Positions 36,274-44,643 are shown, counted from the first letter of the stretch. The stretch is DNA of 64,000 nucleotides from Drouetiella hepatica Uher 2000/2452 (GCA_019359505.1 JAHHHD010000018.1:53091-117090); one strand, 5' to 3'. Program-made: numbers and translations. Notes: generated by a model from the sequence alone, not told the origin.

Positions 36274-37746
36274 TTACCCAGCGTACTGTTCAACCGCCAG
36301 CACTAAACTATCCGTCCAGTGTTGAGTTAGCTCAGCGCTAGCAGCTTCCACCATGACGCGGATTACAGGCTCAGTCCCCGATGCTCGCACCAAGATCCTG
36401 CCCTGTTCGCCCATGGCGGCTTCGGCTTGCGCAATCGCCTGCTGTAACAGATCGCTTTCTTGCCAGTTGAGACGGCGATCGCGGTCTTCCACCCGAATGT
36501 TGCGCAGAATTTGCGGATAGGTCTGGAAGCTGTGGCTCACCAGTTCAGCTAGAGAGGTGTCTGCCTGTTTTACTAATGCCGCAATGTGCAGCGCAGTCAG
36601 CAAGCCATCCCCTGATACGCCGTAGTGTGGACAGAGAATATGCCCCGACTGTTCGCCTCCCAGCTTAGCTCCACGCTTCACCATTTCGGCATGGACATGC
36701 TGATCGCCGACATCGGTACGAATCAGGCTGCCCCCCTGCTGCTGCCAAGCCCGCTCGAAGCCAAGGTTTGCCATAACGGTAGAAACAATCAGGCTATCGG
36801 GGAGCTGATTCGCTTGGCGTAGAGCCTGTCCCCAGAGATACAAAATATAGTCGCCATCCACAACCCGCCCCTGAGCGTCGATCGCCATCACCCGATCGGC
36901 ATCACCATCAAACGCAAAGCCCAAGTCGGCTCTGTGATTGAGCACAGCCGCTCTGAGAGGCTCCAGATGCGTCGAGCCGCAGTTGACGTTAATGCGATCG
37001 CCGTCTGCTCGGTTATGTAAGCAAATTACCTCTGCGCCCATCTGGGTGAAAGCGATGGGAGCCACGTGAACTGCCGCTCCCCAAGCTAAATCTAGGACAA
37101 TCTTGACGCCCTCAAGACTAACAGGCAACAGAGGACGCTGTACGGCCTCTAGATAATGGCTAACTAGCTCAGGGCGGTGGTGGTTGTGACCCCATTGCAG
37201 CGTGGGGGCAAAATCAGCTTCTCCCCTCAGAGCGGACTCAATGCGACTCTGTAGAGCTGTGGATAGCTTGGTGCCATTTGCGCCAAAAAACTTGATGCCG
37301 TTATCCTCTGGAGGATTGTGGCTGGCAGAGATCATCACGCCGCCGATCGCCTCTGTCGTATGAGCCAGGTAAGCAACAGTCGGGGTCGGACACAACCCAA
37401 TGTTCCAGACTTCTAGTCCAGCGGCAGTCAACCCCGCAGCCAGCGCCATTGCCAGCATATCGCTAGAGTTTCGTGAGTCTTGCCCAATGACAACGATGCC
37501 CCTACCCAGATTAGGATAAGTCGTGGCGTTCTGACCCGACTGAAGAATCTGTCCTGCCCAAAAGCCAACTTGCATCGCAAGAGGAGCAGTCAATAGATCT
37601 CCAACCTTACCTCGAATGCCATCTGTACCAAACAGGCGGGTCTGAGGCAACTTCACAGTGCCCCAGTCATGATGTCCTAAATGTTCTAAAGGCACCGAGG
37701 GCTTGCTTGAAGAGGCAGAATTTAAAGGTGCAGAAGATAACCCCAT
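36274..37746 (-). CDS. glmM: Phosphoglucosamine mutase
   Basis: Interconverts glucosamine-6-P and glucosamine-1-P for UDP-GlcNAc synthesis. 490 residues. [13 protein letters not shown] at about 38; phosphoserine loop [13 protein letters not shown] with the catalytic Ser; metal loop [14 protein letters not shown]; sugar loop LGGEQSGH; and phosphate loop [15 protein letters not shown]. The N-terminus carries about 35 extra residues before the first family block, as in other cyanobacteria. Single gene. Confidence 0.97.
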   Translation of the reverse strand: MGLSSAPLNSASSSKPSVPLEHLGHHDWGTVKLPQTRLFGTDGIRGKVGDLLTAPLAMQVGFWAGQILQSGQNATTYPNLGRGIVVIGQDSRNSSDMLAMALAAGLTAAGLEVWNIGLCPTPTVAYLAHTTEAIGGVMISASHNPPEDNGIKFFGANGTKLSTALQSRIESALRGEADFAPTLQWGHNHHRPELVSHYLEAVQRPLLPVSLEGVKIVLDLAWGAAVHVAPIAFTQMGAEVICLHNRADGDRINVNCGSTHLEPLRAAVLNHRADLGFAFDGDADRVMAIDAQGRVVDGDYILYLWGQALRQANQLPDSLIVSTVMANLGFERAWQQQGGSLIRTDVGDQHVHAEMVKRGAKLGGEQSGHILCPHYGVSGDGLLTALHIAALVKQADTSLAELVSHSFQTYPQILRNIRVEDRDRRLNWQESDLLQQAIAQAEAAMGEQGRILVRASGTEPVIRVMVEAASAELTQHWTDSLVLAVEQYAG

Positions 37747-37978
37747 ACTGAACTTAATACTCCATCACATCACACGCTCGGAGCATATCATAGACCCTAG
37801 AAAAAGGATGAGTTCTCTGGTGCAGATTTTTGAGCAATCTTACGCCAGATGTTTCAGATTAGCTCCTATGTAAATACACAGAAGCCGCATGACTTATTTT
37901 ACTGATGACACGGAGAGATTGCGTTCGTATAGAGGGATCTTTACAGAGTCTTTAGGGCAATTTGCGCAGCTGAATCTG

Positions 37979-39112
37979 CTAGAGCGAAACAATCAAATAA
38001 CCTTCGTGAAACTTGGCTCCTGTCACTTGTCTACCCCTCAGCTCTGGAGGTAGGAAAATGTTGCGTCGCTGATCGCCAGCCTCTACCGTCACCTCAGGTC
38101 CGTACTGAGTTAACTTCACCTGCTTTTTGTCAAATCCCGGTAAGAAGAGATAAACCTTGCGTTCTGCAACGTCAATCCGGATAGGTTGAGGGGCTTGAGA
38201 TGCTTGGCTGAAGTCCGGTAGAGACTGCATTAGCGGCTGCCAGTCTTCAGCAATTTTTCCTGGAACCAAGCTAATTTTGAGCGGTTCAAATTCAGTCCCG
38301 ATCGCCCCACTCGGCTCTCCTGCCACTGAGTTAACTGCCACTGAGTTAACCAACACCCCTCCTACGGTTAGACCGACCTGTTGGGCACTGCCCCAAAGAT
38401 ATTTGGCGGTGGCGATCGCCTCTGGCTTGGCACTCGTCACTAGGTAGGCTGCCACTCGGCTGGGATTGGCGATAGCAGCTCTACCCTGATCGAGCAAGTT
38501 TGTTGCTTGGTTAGCTGCGGGTTGGTTAAACACGTCACCTCCTGTCCAGCTCACGTTGAGCACAGAAGCAGCGATCGGTTGCAGGAAGGGGGAAAGAGTT
38601 TTTCCCAAATCTGATTCAGCAAACACCTGGCGGAACCGACGCATATACCAGCTAAAAATCTCTGGTGCCCCTAGCATCCGTAGCGTGGACTGATTGCCGT
38701 CGCCGTCATAGATGATGACATCATATTGGCTGCTGGCATCGTACTCACGGATGGCGTTGAGCGCTAGAGAATGATCCATACCCGGTAAAAGACCCAACTC
38801 TTGCCCGTAGACCGCCTTGAAAAAAGGAGTTCGGAGATACTGCGCTTCCTGCTTTTTAAGTTCTTCCCAAACTTTCTCCAGCAACGCAGCTGTCTGTAGC
38901 TGCATTACCTGCAAGTTGGGTGCCAGGGCTTGCGGCTCCAAACGTGGCTCTAAACCTTGCGAAATACCAACCTGTAGACTCCAGGCAGGGCTTGAGTCTT
39001 GTCCCAGCAAGAGAACTCGCTTGCCTTGAGCTGCCAACTGTCTAGCAGCCGCGATCGCCATCGTAGTGCGACCAATGCCGCCCTTGCCCAAAAACGTTAA
39101 CACTAGCGCCAT
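37979..39112 (-). CDS. Get3d-type ArsA-like ATPase with C-terminal alpha-crystallin domain
   Basis: 377 residues. Deviant Walker A FLGKGGIGRTTMAIAAAR; switch I-like YDVIIYDGDGNQSTLRML. ATPase core about 1-280. The C-terminal 90 residues (PIRIDVAERKVYLFLPGF, QVKLTQYGPEVTVEAGDQ, then FHEGYLIVSL) form an alpha-crystallin-like domain. This fusion is characteristic of the Get3d lineage of photosynthetic organisms; it lacks the CxxC of classical Get3. Role in protein targeting or chaperoning is suggested by family, client unknown. petP follows 58 bp downstream on the same strand order (petP is upstream at 39171). Confidence 0.88.
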   Translation of the reverse strand: MALVLTFLGKGGIGRTTMAIAAARQLAAQGKRVLLLGQDSSPAWSLQVGISQGLEPRLEPQALAPNLQVMQLQTAALLEKVWEELKKQEAQYLRTPFFKAVYGQELGLLPGMDHSLALNAIREYDASSQYDVIIYDGDGNQSTLRMLGAPEIFSWYMRRFRQVFAESDLGKTLSPFLQPIAASVLNVSWTGGDVFNQPAANQATNLLDQGRAAIANPSRVAAYLVTSAKPEAIATAKYLWGSAQQVGLTVGGVLVNSVAVNSVAGEPSGAIGTEFEPLKISLVPGKIAEDWQPLMQSLPDFSQASQAPQPIRIDVAERKVYLFLPGFDKKQVKLTQYGPEVTVEAGDQRRNIFLPPELRGRQVTGAKFHEGYLIVSL

Positions 39113-39170
39113 GCTCTAATTTCCTACCCCGGTCAACCTAGCAATCATAGCCTGAGATATTTTTGCGGCC

Positions 39171-39365
39171 CTAGCCCATTGGTTCGATCTCGTCTTCAAA
39201 AAACCAGGTGGTGAAATTATCGTCAAACTTGACTACTACGCCAACGCCCTGACCGTCGGTGACTTTGTAGCCTTGCACCCGACCAATTTTTCCCAGATGG
39301 GCAACGACTTCCTTGCTGGAGCGATCGCGCAAACGCTGAACCCGTACTCTTTGACCTATTTCCAT
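39171..39365 (-). CDS. petP: Cytochrome b6f-associated PetP-type protein (DUF2862)
   Basis: 64 residues. MEIGQRVRVQRLRDR is the family's N-terminus, followed by an SH3-like fold: GKIGRVQGYKVTDGQGVG and VKFDDNFTTWFFEDEIEP. PetP is a peripheral cyanobacterial subunit of cytochrome b6f that affects cyclic electron flow. ATG at 39365; two in-frame GTG codons precede it. It shares orientation with the get3d gene, 58 bp ahead. Confidence 0.85.
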   Translation of the reverse strand: MEIGQRVRVQRLRDRSSKEVVAHLGKIGRVQGYKVTDGQGVGVVVKFDDNFTTWFFEDEIEPMG

Positions 39366-39508
39366 CACCACTCCAGGATCGACTAATCATGAATTAGTTT
39401 ATCAGTGTATTGCGGCTGTGTTGCAATCGATTAAGCTATTCTGAAAGCTTAAATTCAGGAAATTTGACGGTGTCAGGCGGGCAATTAGCGGCGGAGTTTT
39501 AAGAACCT

Positions 39509-40282
39509 ATGTTAGCCAAGCGAATTCTGCCCTGTTTAGATGTCAAAGCAGGACGGGTGGTAAAGGGCGTTAATTTTGTCAATCTGCGGGATGCGGGAGA
39601 TCCGGTGGAGCTAGCGCAGATCTATAACGAGGCGGGCGCGGATGAGCTGGTGTTTCTGGACATTACTGCCACCCACGAAGATCGAGATGTGATCTATGAC
39701 GTGGTTTACCGCACGGCAGAGCAAGTGTTTATTCCGCTAACCGTCGGTGGCGGAATCAATACGCTGGAAACCATCAAAAGGCTCCTGCGGGCTGGAGCAG
39801 ATAAAATTAGCATCAACTCTGCTGCTGTGCGCGAGCCAGACTTTATTAACCGTGCGAGCGATCGCTTCGGCAACCAGTGCATTGTGGTGGCGATCGATGC
39901 CCGTCGTCGTCCTGATCCGACAAATCCGGGCTGGGATGTCTATGTGCGGGGCGGACGCGAAAATACGGGGCTAGACGCGATCGCTTGGGCAAAAGAGGTG
40001 GCTCAGCGCGGTGCAGGAGAGCTATTAGTGACCAGCATGGATGCAGATGGCACCTACGCGGGCTATGACTTGGAACTCACTCGGACGATCGCTGAACAGG
40101 TGCAAATTCCGGTGATTGCGTCAGGCGGCGCGGGCAACTGTCAGCATATTCATGCGGCGCTAACGGAGGGCAGAGCCGAAGCAGCGCTGTTGGCTTCTCT
40201 GCTGCACTTTGGTGAACTCACGGTTGCCGAAATTAAGCAATATTTGGCAGAGCGATCGGTGAGGGTGCGATCGCTGAGTTGA
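39509..40282 (+). CDS. hisF: Imidazole glycerol phosphate synthase, cyclase subunit
   Basis: Makes IGP and AICAR from PRFAR and ammonia supplied by HisH. 257 residues. [19 protein letters not shown] with catalytic Asp11; second Asp in [15 protein letters not shown] (Asp130 equivalent); phosphate loops TVGGGI and ASGGAGN. Single gene here; hisH is not adjacent. Confidence 0.98.
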   Translation: MLAKRILPCLDVKAGRVVKGVNFVNLRDAGDPVELAQIYNEAGADELVFLDITATHEDRDVIYDVVYRTAEQVFIPLTVGGGINTLETIKRLLRAGADKISINSAAVREPDFINRASDRFGNQCIVVAIDARRRPDPTNPGWDVYVRGGRENTGLDAIAWAKEVAQRGAGELLVTSMDADGTYAGYDLELTRTIAEQVQIPVIASGGAGNCQHIHAALTEGRAEAALLASLLHFGELTVAEIKQYLAERSVRVRSLS

Positions 40283-40428
40283 AGGGGCGATCGCCCTTGG
40301 CACAGTCAGAATCGCTATTCTCTGAATGGGTATGGTCAGAATTGCACTCGTTGGGATATTGGGTGTTCAAACAGAAGCCGCTGCTATTGCCAGCAGATTG
40401 CTAGCAGACAGCACACCGTTGGTATTGC

Positions 40429-40592
40429 TGAATAGAAAAGCGAATCTCTGAAATTGATTTTGAGAATTGCAGTACAGATTAGCGGTTAGGATAATCTGAT
40501 TTCGTAAGGCGATCGATGACTTTCGCTTAAGCAAAATCTGATTTCCCTTCAGCATCAATTGATTTTGAGTTCTGATCGTTTAGATCTGGGAA
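40429..40592. repeat. ~160-bp dispersed intergenic repeat R, copy 1
   Basis: Begins TGAATAGAAAAGCGAATCTC, contains GAAATTGATTTTGAGAA and CAAAATCTGATTTCCCTTCA, and ends ATTGATTTTGAGTTCTGATC plus GTTTAGAT. Two more copies are at 45047-45232 and 45828-45984. It accounts for most of the gene-free stretch 40283-40707; the remainder has only HIP1 octamers. Confidence 0.75.
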
Positions 40593-40707
40593 CAGCAAAC
40601 AGCATTACTCTTAAGCGATCGCTTTTGAAGAGATCTTTGCCTTTAGAGATACGATCGCCTTTGACCTTTTGCGCCTCTCTTCGGGCGCGATCTTACCCAT
40701 TGCACAA

Positions 40708-40923
40708 CTAAATGTGACCTGTGAGAGCGGCAACAATTTCTTTGGCTAAGGCGGTGCCGAGCTGAGAGCTGAATTGCCGCTCGAATGGGCATTGTAGGGC
40801 GGTCGCGTTGGCGAGAAAGTCGATCGCTTCTTCAAATTCGCGGATTGAGTAGTTTTCGCCCTGAACTACGGCATTCATTAGCCGCAGTAGTAAGGTGATT
40901 TGCTCATCTAAGAGGATGATCAT
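40708..40923 (-). CDS. Small hypothetical protein
   Basis: 71 residues from ATG 40923, preceded by GGAGCAAAACCCC; a TTG at 40938 is a longer alternative. Acidic helical N-terminus (LDEQITLLLRLMNAVVQG, YSIREFEEAIDFLANATA) and an amphipathic rest. No family recognised. Codon use and HIP1 in the frame are consistent with a real gene. Confidence 0.5.
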   Translation of the reverse strand: MIILLDEQITLLLRLMNAVVQGENYSIREFEEAIDFLANATALQCPFERQFSSQLGTALAKEIVAALTGHI

Positions 40924-41023
40924 GGGGTTTTGCTCCAAATTGTGTTGTTAGAGAAGTTTCTAAAACAATAGAGCCTCCTTGAGTAGAAGGCAATAAAATA
41001 AGTAGTTTTTTCACTACTATGAC

Positions 41024-41395
41024 TTATGAATTTAAGTTTCCTGCCACTTCTAGAATTCGATACCACTTGTCGAGAATCGCTAGAAAAGGGGGAATGTAGA
41101 AGGGAGATTTCTCAAAGCTTTTGCCCCAACCTTTATCAATGGTGACATCCTTAAGATCGGGAAAATAGAGTTTAATTTCCCAGATACAGGCTTGCCTGTA
41201 AGTCAAAGGTCTATCAACGCCCTGTACCCAGGTAGCAGTCTTTTGTCCGTAAGGGATGCCGTACTTTTTGGGTATCCATTCTTTGAAGAAGTCATCAGGA
41301 TTCAAAGCCTCTTCCTCTGCAAGCTTGCTTGTTAGGATCAATTCAAGCAAATGACGCGCTAATAGCCGGACTTGCAGAGTAGTTTGTGTTGACAT
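41024..41395 (-). CDS. Hypothetical protein
   Basis: 123 residues, soluble, Trp- and Lys-rich (GWGKSFEKSPFYIPPFLAIL, LDKWYRILEVAG). N-terminal helix LLARHLLELILTSK. No known domain recognised. It lies between repeat R copy 1 and the conflict-system cassette, divergent from the latter. Codon use looks genuine, and the product is too ordered for a random reading. Confidence 0.55.
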   Translation of the reverse strand: MSTQTTLQVRLLARHLLELILTSKLAEEEALNPDDFFKEWIPKKYGIPYGQKTATWVQGVDRPLTYRQACIWEIKLYFPDLKDVTIDKGWGKSFEKSPFYIPPFLAILDKWYRILEVAGNLNS

Positions 41396-41549
41396 ACAGA
41401 AGTAGTTCTATAGCTACTATTAGCATACCAAAATGTTGAAAGGCTACAGGAATGCAAAAGCTGATGGAAATGCGAGGCTTGAGGGTAAGCCTTAGAAGAA
41501 GTAAACTTTGGGTAAAGGTAAATCTCTTTCCTAATCAGGCTTGAATCCA

Positions 41550-41933
41550 ATGGCAGATACATCTGAGCTATCCATCCTGATTGATATTAGTCAGGTTGAC
41601 CTGGATCTTGAGCCGGAAGAGTTGGAGGCTTTGACCAGCAGCCTCAAGGATGAGATCTCGGAGATTGTAGAGGATGCTGAATTGGTGCGGGAGTCTGAGA
41701 TTCCGGAGGGAGGTAAGCCCGCGCTGGCAGGATTTGTGCTGGGGTTCTTGAAAGCCATCGTCAACGTCAAGAATATTCAGGCGCTCATGGGCGTTTTGCA
41801 GGAGCGGTTTAGCGGCAAGCCGATCGAGCTGACGGTGGAAAAGAATGGCAGCAAGTATAGCCTCAAAGTCGGCAGACCTGAAGATTTGGATAAGACGATC
41901 GCCGCCATTCAGAAACTGGCTGAGATAGAGTAA
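41550..41933 (+). CDS. EACC1-like small protein (effector-associated constant component)
   Basis: 127 residues. Layout matches the EACC1 family: an N-terminal beta strand (LSILIDISQVDLDLEPEE) with an LxxELT-type helix (EALTSSLKDEISEIVEDAEL); a linker ending GGKPA; a hydrophobic helix LAGFVLGFLKAIVNVKN; then a strand pair PIELTVEKNGSKYSLKVG and terminal helix DLDKTIAAIQKLAEIE. EACC1 proteins accompany caspase or trypsin effectors in NTP-dependent conflict systems of multicellular bacteria. The start ATG follows a weak ribosome-binding site. It is 15 bp upstream of the caspase gene, so co-transcribed. Function beyond this context is unknown. Confidence 0.72.
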   Translation: MADTSELSILIDISQVDLDLEPEELEALTSSLKDEISEIVEDAELVRESEIPEGGKPALAGFVLGFLKAIVNVKNIQALMGVLQERFSGKPIELTVEKNGSKYSLKVGRPEDLDKTIAAIQKLAEIE

Positions 41934-41948
41934 GCCTGAAATAAATCT

Positions 41949-42653
41949 ATGGCAAAAGTAGCGCTCTTGGTCGGGGTTAGTGATTACCAAATAGCAGGGA
42001 GCGATCAAGGCTTTACCAATCTACCCAGCGCCAAGCTGGATGTGGAAGGGATGAGGAGAATTCTGGAAAACCCTGAGCTAGGGGCTTTTGACTATGTGAA
42101 AGACAGGATTAATCCTACGCGTCAGGAAATGAGTGAAGCGATCGAAGAATTCTTGATGGGGGACGATCGCCAAAAAGATGATCTGGTTTTGCTGTACTTT
42201 TCGGGTCATGGCGCAAAGGATAAGAATCGCAAGCTACATTTTGCCGCCAAGGGCACCCGGAAAAATGCTAAAGACGATCTGTTTACTTCAACGGCTCTCT
42301 CAGCTCAGACTGTGCGCGATTGGTTAGCCGAGTGCAAAGCCACGAAAAAGATCATGATTTTGGATTGCTGCTTTAGTGGGGCGATCGATCCCAATGCCAA
42401 AGGAGATAATTCGTTAGAGGTGCTGGAAACGTCGCTATCCGCCGTCAAAGGCAGCATTATTCTGACTTCCTCTAGTGCCACCGAGATTTCCTATGGCGAC
42501 CCAACTCAGATGTCTTTTTACACGCGCTACTTTGTTCAAGGCGTTGAGAGCGGAGAAGCCGATCGAGATTTCAATGGATACCTTTCGATTAAAGAATTGC
42601 ATAGCTATGTGAGGGCAAAACTTCTAGCCGAAAGAAAAGAGATGACTCCTTAG
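41949..42653 (+). CDS. Caspase-like (metacaspase) protease, separated from its C-terminal tail by TAG
   Basis: 234 residues ending in a TAG. Peptidase C14 p20-type fold: KVALLVGVSDY (strand 1), LVLLYFSGHGAKD with catalytic His87, and IMILDCCFSGAID with catalytic Cys at 141. LFTSTALSAQTVRDWLAECK and TSSSATEISYGD complete the fold. The frame continues uninterrupted after the single TAG (42651-42653) into the FGE-like tail, which would give a 631-residue protein. Related cyanobacterial proteins are commonly caspase-FGE fusions, so a Gln-to-stop change (CAG to TAG) is the simplest explanation. Probably a suicide effector or signalling protease (inference). Confidence 0.9.
   Translation: MAKVALLVGVSDYQIAGSDQGFTNLPSAKLDVEGMRRILENPELGAFDYVKDRINPTRQEMSEAIEEFLMGDDRQKDDLVLLYFSGHGAKDKNRKLHFAAKGTRKNAKDDLFTSTALSAQTVRDWLAECKATKKIMILDCCFSGAIDPNAKGDNSLEVLETSLSAVKGSIILTSSSATEISYGDPTQMSFYTRYFVQGVESGEADRDFNGYLSIKELHSYVRAKLLAERKEMTP
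42651..42653 (+). other. In-frame amber codon between caspase and FGE/lectin-like tail
   Basis: TAG at the junction EMTP-stop-NIFIKEDGFFDAPLIK. The sixteen codons after the stop are in the caspase frame and remain coding in style; the only start candidate, GTG at 42702, lacks a ribosome-binding site. A mutation of one glutamine codon, a sequencing error, or readthrough are the alternatives. Confidence 0.8.
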
Positions 42654-42701
42654 AACATCTTTATTAAAGAAGATGGATTCTTTGATGCGCCTCTGATTAA
42701 A

Positions 42702-43844
42702 GTGCCGATCGCCGATCCAGCCCAGGCGTATCGCAAGAAGGTGAGATCTTATATAGATCGGGGGTTTGCCAAGACTGGAGAATTCGATCGCTACATCAAA
42801 GCAGCACTAGAACAAGATCGAATTCAGATTAATCAGTTAAGCAAAAGCGAACTTTCGACGAATGTTGCTGAAACAACGGTAAACAGCCTTTTACAGCCTA
42901 TTAGACAACGCCTAGAGAATCTCAAAAGCTACAGACAGGCATTTCGTGAACACCTAGAAGAAGAAACTTTAGAGGAGAGCCGCGACAGTTTGAAGGTCTG
43001 GCGAGAAATTGTCTTAAAGTTGACTGATGCAGATGTGGAGGATATTGAACGAGAGGGGCAACAGCAGTCAGGAACCAGAAAGACAAGGGAGAACAAACTT
43101 CATAGAGAAAACTTGGGTAATGATGTCTCTCTAGATTTGGTTGCTATCCCTGCTGGCTCTTTCCAAATGGGTTCAACTGAATATGGTGATGAACAGCCTG
43201 TGCATCAAGTGACGATCGCTCCCTTCTTCTTGGGTAAATATCCAGTCACTCAAGCACAGTGGGAAGCTGTTGCGGCTTTCCCAAAAGTCAATCTTGATCT
43301 AAATCCTGAGCCTTCTTATTTTGAGGGAAACGATCGCCCGGTTGAAACTGTCTCTTGGTGGGATGTGATGGAGTTTTGCGATCGCCTCACTCGTAAGACC
43401 AAGCACACCTACCGTCTGCCCAGCGAAGCCGAATGGGAATATGCTTGCCGTGCCGGAACTACGACTCCGTTTCACTTTGGTGAGACGATCGCCACTGATT
43501 TAGCAAACTACGACGGCAACTTTACCTATGGCTCAGGTGTCAAAGGTGAGTATCGGAAACAAACAACACCAGTGGGTAGTTTTAATGTGGCAAATGTCTT
43601 CGGGCTTTATGATATGCACGGCAATGTTCGGGAATGGTGCGCCGATCATTGGCATAAAAATTATGAAGGAGCGCCGATCGATGGAAGTGCTTGGCTAACG
43701 GATAATAAAGATGCTAAAAGGCTGATGCGCGGCGGTTCGTGGGGCGACAATCCTGTGGTCTGTCGGTCTGCTTTTCGCTACTACTACGATCCTGGCGTTC
43801 GGGACCTCGATCTCGGTTTTCGGGTGGTTTGCGTTCTAGCGTGA
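42702..43844 (+). CDS. FGE-sulfatase/C-type-lectin-like tail, DGR variable protein
   Basis: 380 codons, in frame with the caspase. About 1-130 is a charged helical linker. From about 145 to the end runs an FGE-sulfatase (SUMF1-type) domain: LVAIPAGSFQMGSTEYGDEQ, FFLGKYPVTQAQWEAVAA, RPVETVSWWDVMEFCDRLTR, TYRLPSEAEWEYACRAGTTT, DMHGNVREWCADHW and RLMRGGSW...GFRVVC. In DGR-target proteins this fold is a C-type-lectin-like ligand-binding domain rather than an enzyme. The last 41 codons fall in the variable repeat: nine of ten template asparagine codons are changed here. Probably the sensor part of a caspase effector (inference). Confidence 0.88.
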   Translation: MPIADPAQAYRKKVRSYIDRGFAKTGEFDRYIKAALEQDRIQINQLSKSELSTNVAETTVNSLLQPIRQRLENLKSYRQAFREHLEEETLEESRDSLKVWREIVLKLTDADVEDIEREGQQQSGTRKTRENKLHRENLGNDVSLDLVAIPAGSFQMGSTEYGDEQPVHQVTIAPFFLGKYPVTQAQWEAVAAFPKVNLDLNPEPSYFEGNDRPVETVSWWDVMEFCDRLTRKTKHTYRLPSEAEWEYACRAGTTTPFHFGETIATDLANYDGNFTYGSGVKGEYRKQTTPVGSFNVANVFGLYDMHGNVREWCADHWHKNYEGAPIDGSAWLTDNKDAKRLMRGGSWGDNPVVCRSAFRYYYDPGVRDLDLGFRVVCVLA

Positions 43845-43845
43845 G
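43721..43845 (+). repeat. DGR variable repeat (VR)
   Basis: 125 bp covering the last 41 codons of the FGE-like gene and its stop. It aligns without gaps to 44287-44411 (offset 566). There are 13 differences, all at template A: AAC to GGC, AAC to GAC, AAC to GTC, two AAC to TAC, AAT to GTT, AAC to GAC, AAC to CTC and AAT to GAT. The 3'-most 32 bases (from TCTCGGTTTTCGGG) are identical in both copies, as expected for the initiation-of-homing end. Confidence 0.96.
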
Positions 43846-43906
43846 GACTTCTTTGCCCTTTACCCTTTTCCTCTTTTGCCCTCTACACTATTTCCTTTAC
43901 TCTCTT

Positions 43907-43922
43907 TCGCGCGTTAGCGCGA
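43907..43922. repeat. Short hairpin downstream of VR
   Basis: TCGCGC / GCGCGA with a GTTA loop, 62 bp after the VR. In characterised DGRs a hairpin or cruciform lies a few bases beyond the VR and aids target recognition. The spacing here is much larger, so this is a weak candidate. Confidence 0.3.
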
Positions 43923-44040
43923 TCAAATTTTTTTCAGAATGAGCATGGATTTATCACTGCAAAGGATGCGAAGAAGCAAGATTAGGCATTGCTGAATCGA
44001 AGTGTAGGAGGATATCTGAAAAGTATAAATCGTTACCCGA

Positions 44041-44166
44041 ACCGCCCCCTAAATCCCCCAATTCTGGGGGACTTTGAAACAGAATCGGAGCGAACGTCCC
44101 CCAGAATTGGGGGTTGGGGGGCGATTGAGTTCGGAAGTCCCCCAGAATTGGGGGGTTGGGGGGCGA
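44041..44166. repeat. Palindromic element family E (one full and one half copy) between VR and TR
   Basis: 44041-44124 has inverted ends CGCCCCCTAAATCCCCCAAT and ATTGGGGGTTGGGGGGCG, each also locally palindromic (CCCCCAATTCTGGGGG). A half copy (GTCCCCCAGAATTGGGGGG to GGGGGGCG) follows at 44140-44166. Matches 1-66 of the window. It fills most of the VR-TR gap (43846-44286); the rest of that gap has no gene. Confidence 0.8.
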
Positions 44167-44286
44167 ATGCAGAACATTTGATACGTTTCCAGCATCCTCT
44201 GGGACAAGCAGGAGAAGTTTTATGGTATAACCTGAGTGTTCAGATGCTTGTTTGTACAGGCAGGCTGAACTGGGGCAGATCCCGTA

Positions 44287-44411
44287 GCTGATGCGCGGCG
44301 GTTCGTGGAACAACAATCCTGTGAACTGTCGGTCTGCTTTTCGCAACTACAACGATCCTGGCAATCGGAACAACAATCTCGGTTTTCGGGTGGTTTGCGT
44401 TCTAGCGTGAG
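44287..44411 (+). repeat. DGR template repeat (TR)
   Basis: 125 bp non-coding copy of the VR. If read in the VR frame it would give [20 protein letters not shown] and [18 protein letters not shown]: a row of ten AAY (Asn) codons, the classical template design in which A-mutagenesis reaches many residues but no stop codon. It holds 25 adenines; 13 differ in the VR. No reverse transcriptase gene is found in the flanking DNA. Confidence 0.96.
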
Positions 44412-44515
44412 TACTCCTACCTTGTTAGAACTGGTCGAAGGGATTCGATTGGGCGTACACTCAGGAGTCCAGTCTGTTCCTGTGATGGGGGCAACCCTTT
44501 CCGAAAATAAAACAG

Positions 44516-44604
44516 AACCGGATGGTTTGGTAGGTTCGCCGAAGACCCGTCCGGTTCATCCCCTTTAACAAGACTTCCGAGGTTTTCAAAACCTCGGAAG
44601 TCTT
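44516..44604 (+). promoter_or_regulatory. Two hairpins downstream of TR (possible TR-RNA structure or terminator)
   Basis: First AACCGGA / TCCGGTT (44516-44522 with 44550-44556). Second a perfect 17-bp stem AAGACTTCCGAGGTTTT / AAAACCTCGGAAGTCTT with a one-base loop (44570-44604). In studied DGRs the RNA 3' of the TR binds the reverse transcriptase complex; these hairpins could be its remnant or simply a terminator. Confidence 0.45.
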
Positions 44605-44643
44605 GAGGTAAGCTAGGTCAGCAACCCTAGAAAAAGTTGTCCT

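Noticed and set aside
43907..43922. Cruciform target of the DGR
   Set aside because: Only a 6-bp stem and 62 bp beyond VR; known examples lie within a few bases and have longer stems. Listed with low confidence.
44305..44568. Open frame starting inside the template repeat
   Set aside because: It reads the TR in a different frame from the VR, has no ribosome-binding site and no recognisable product.
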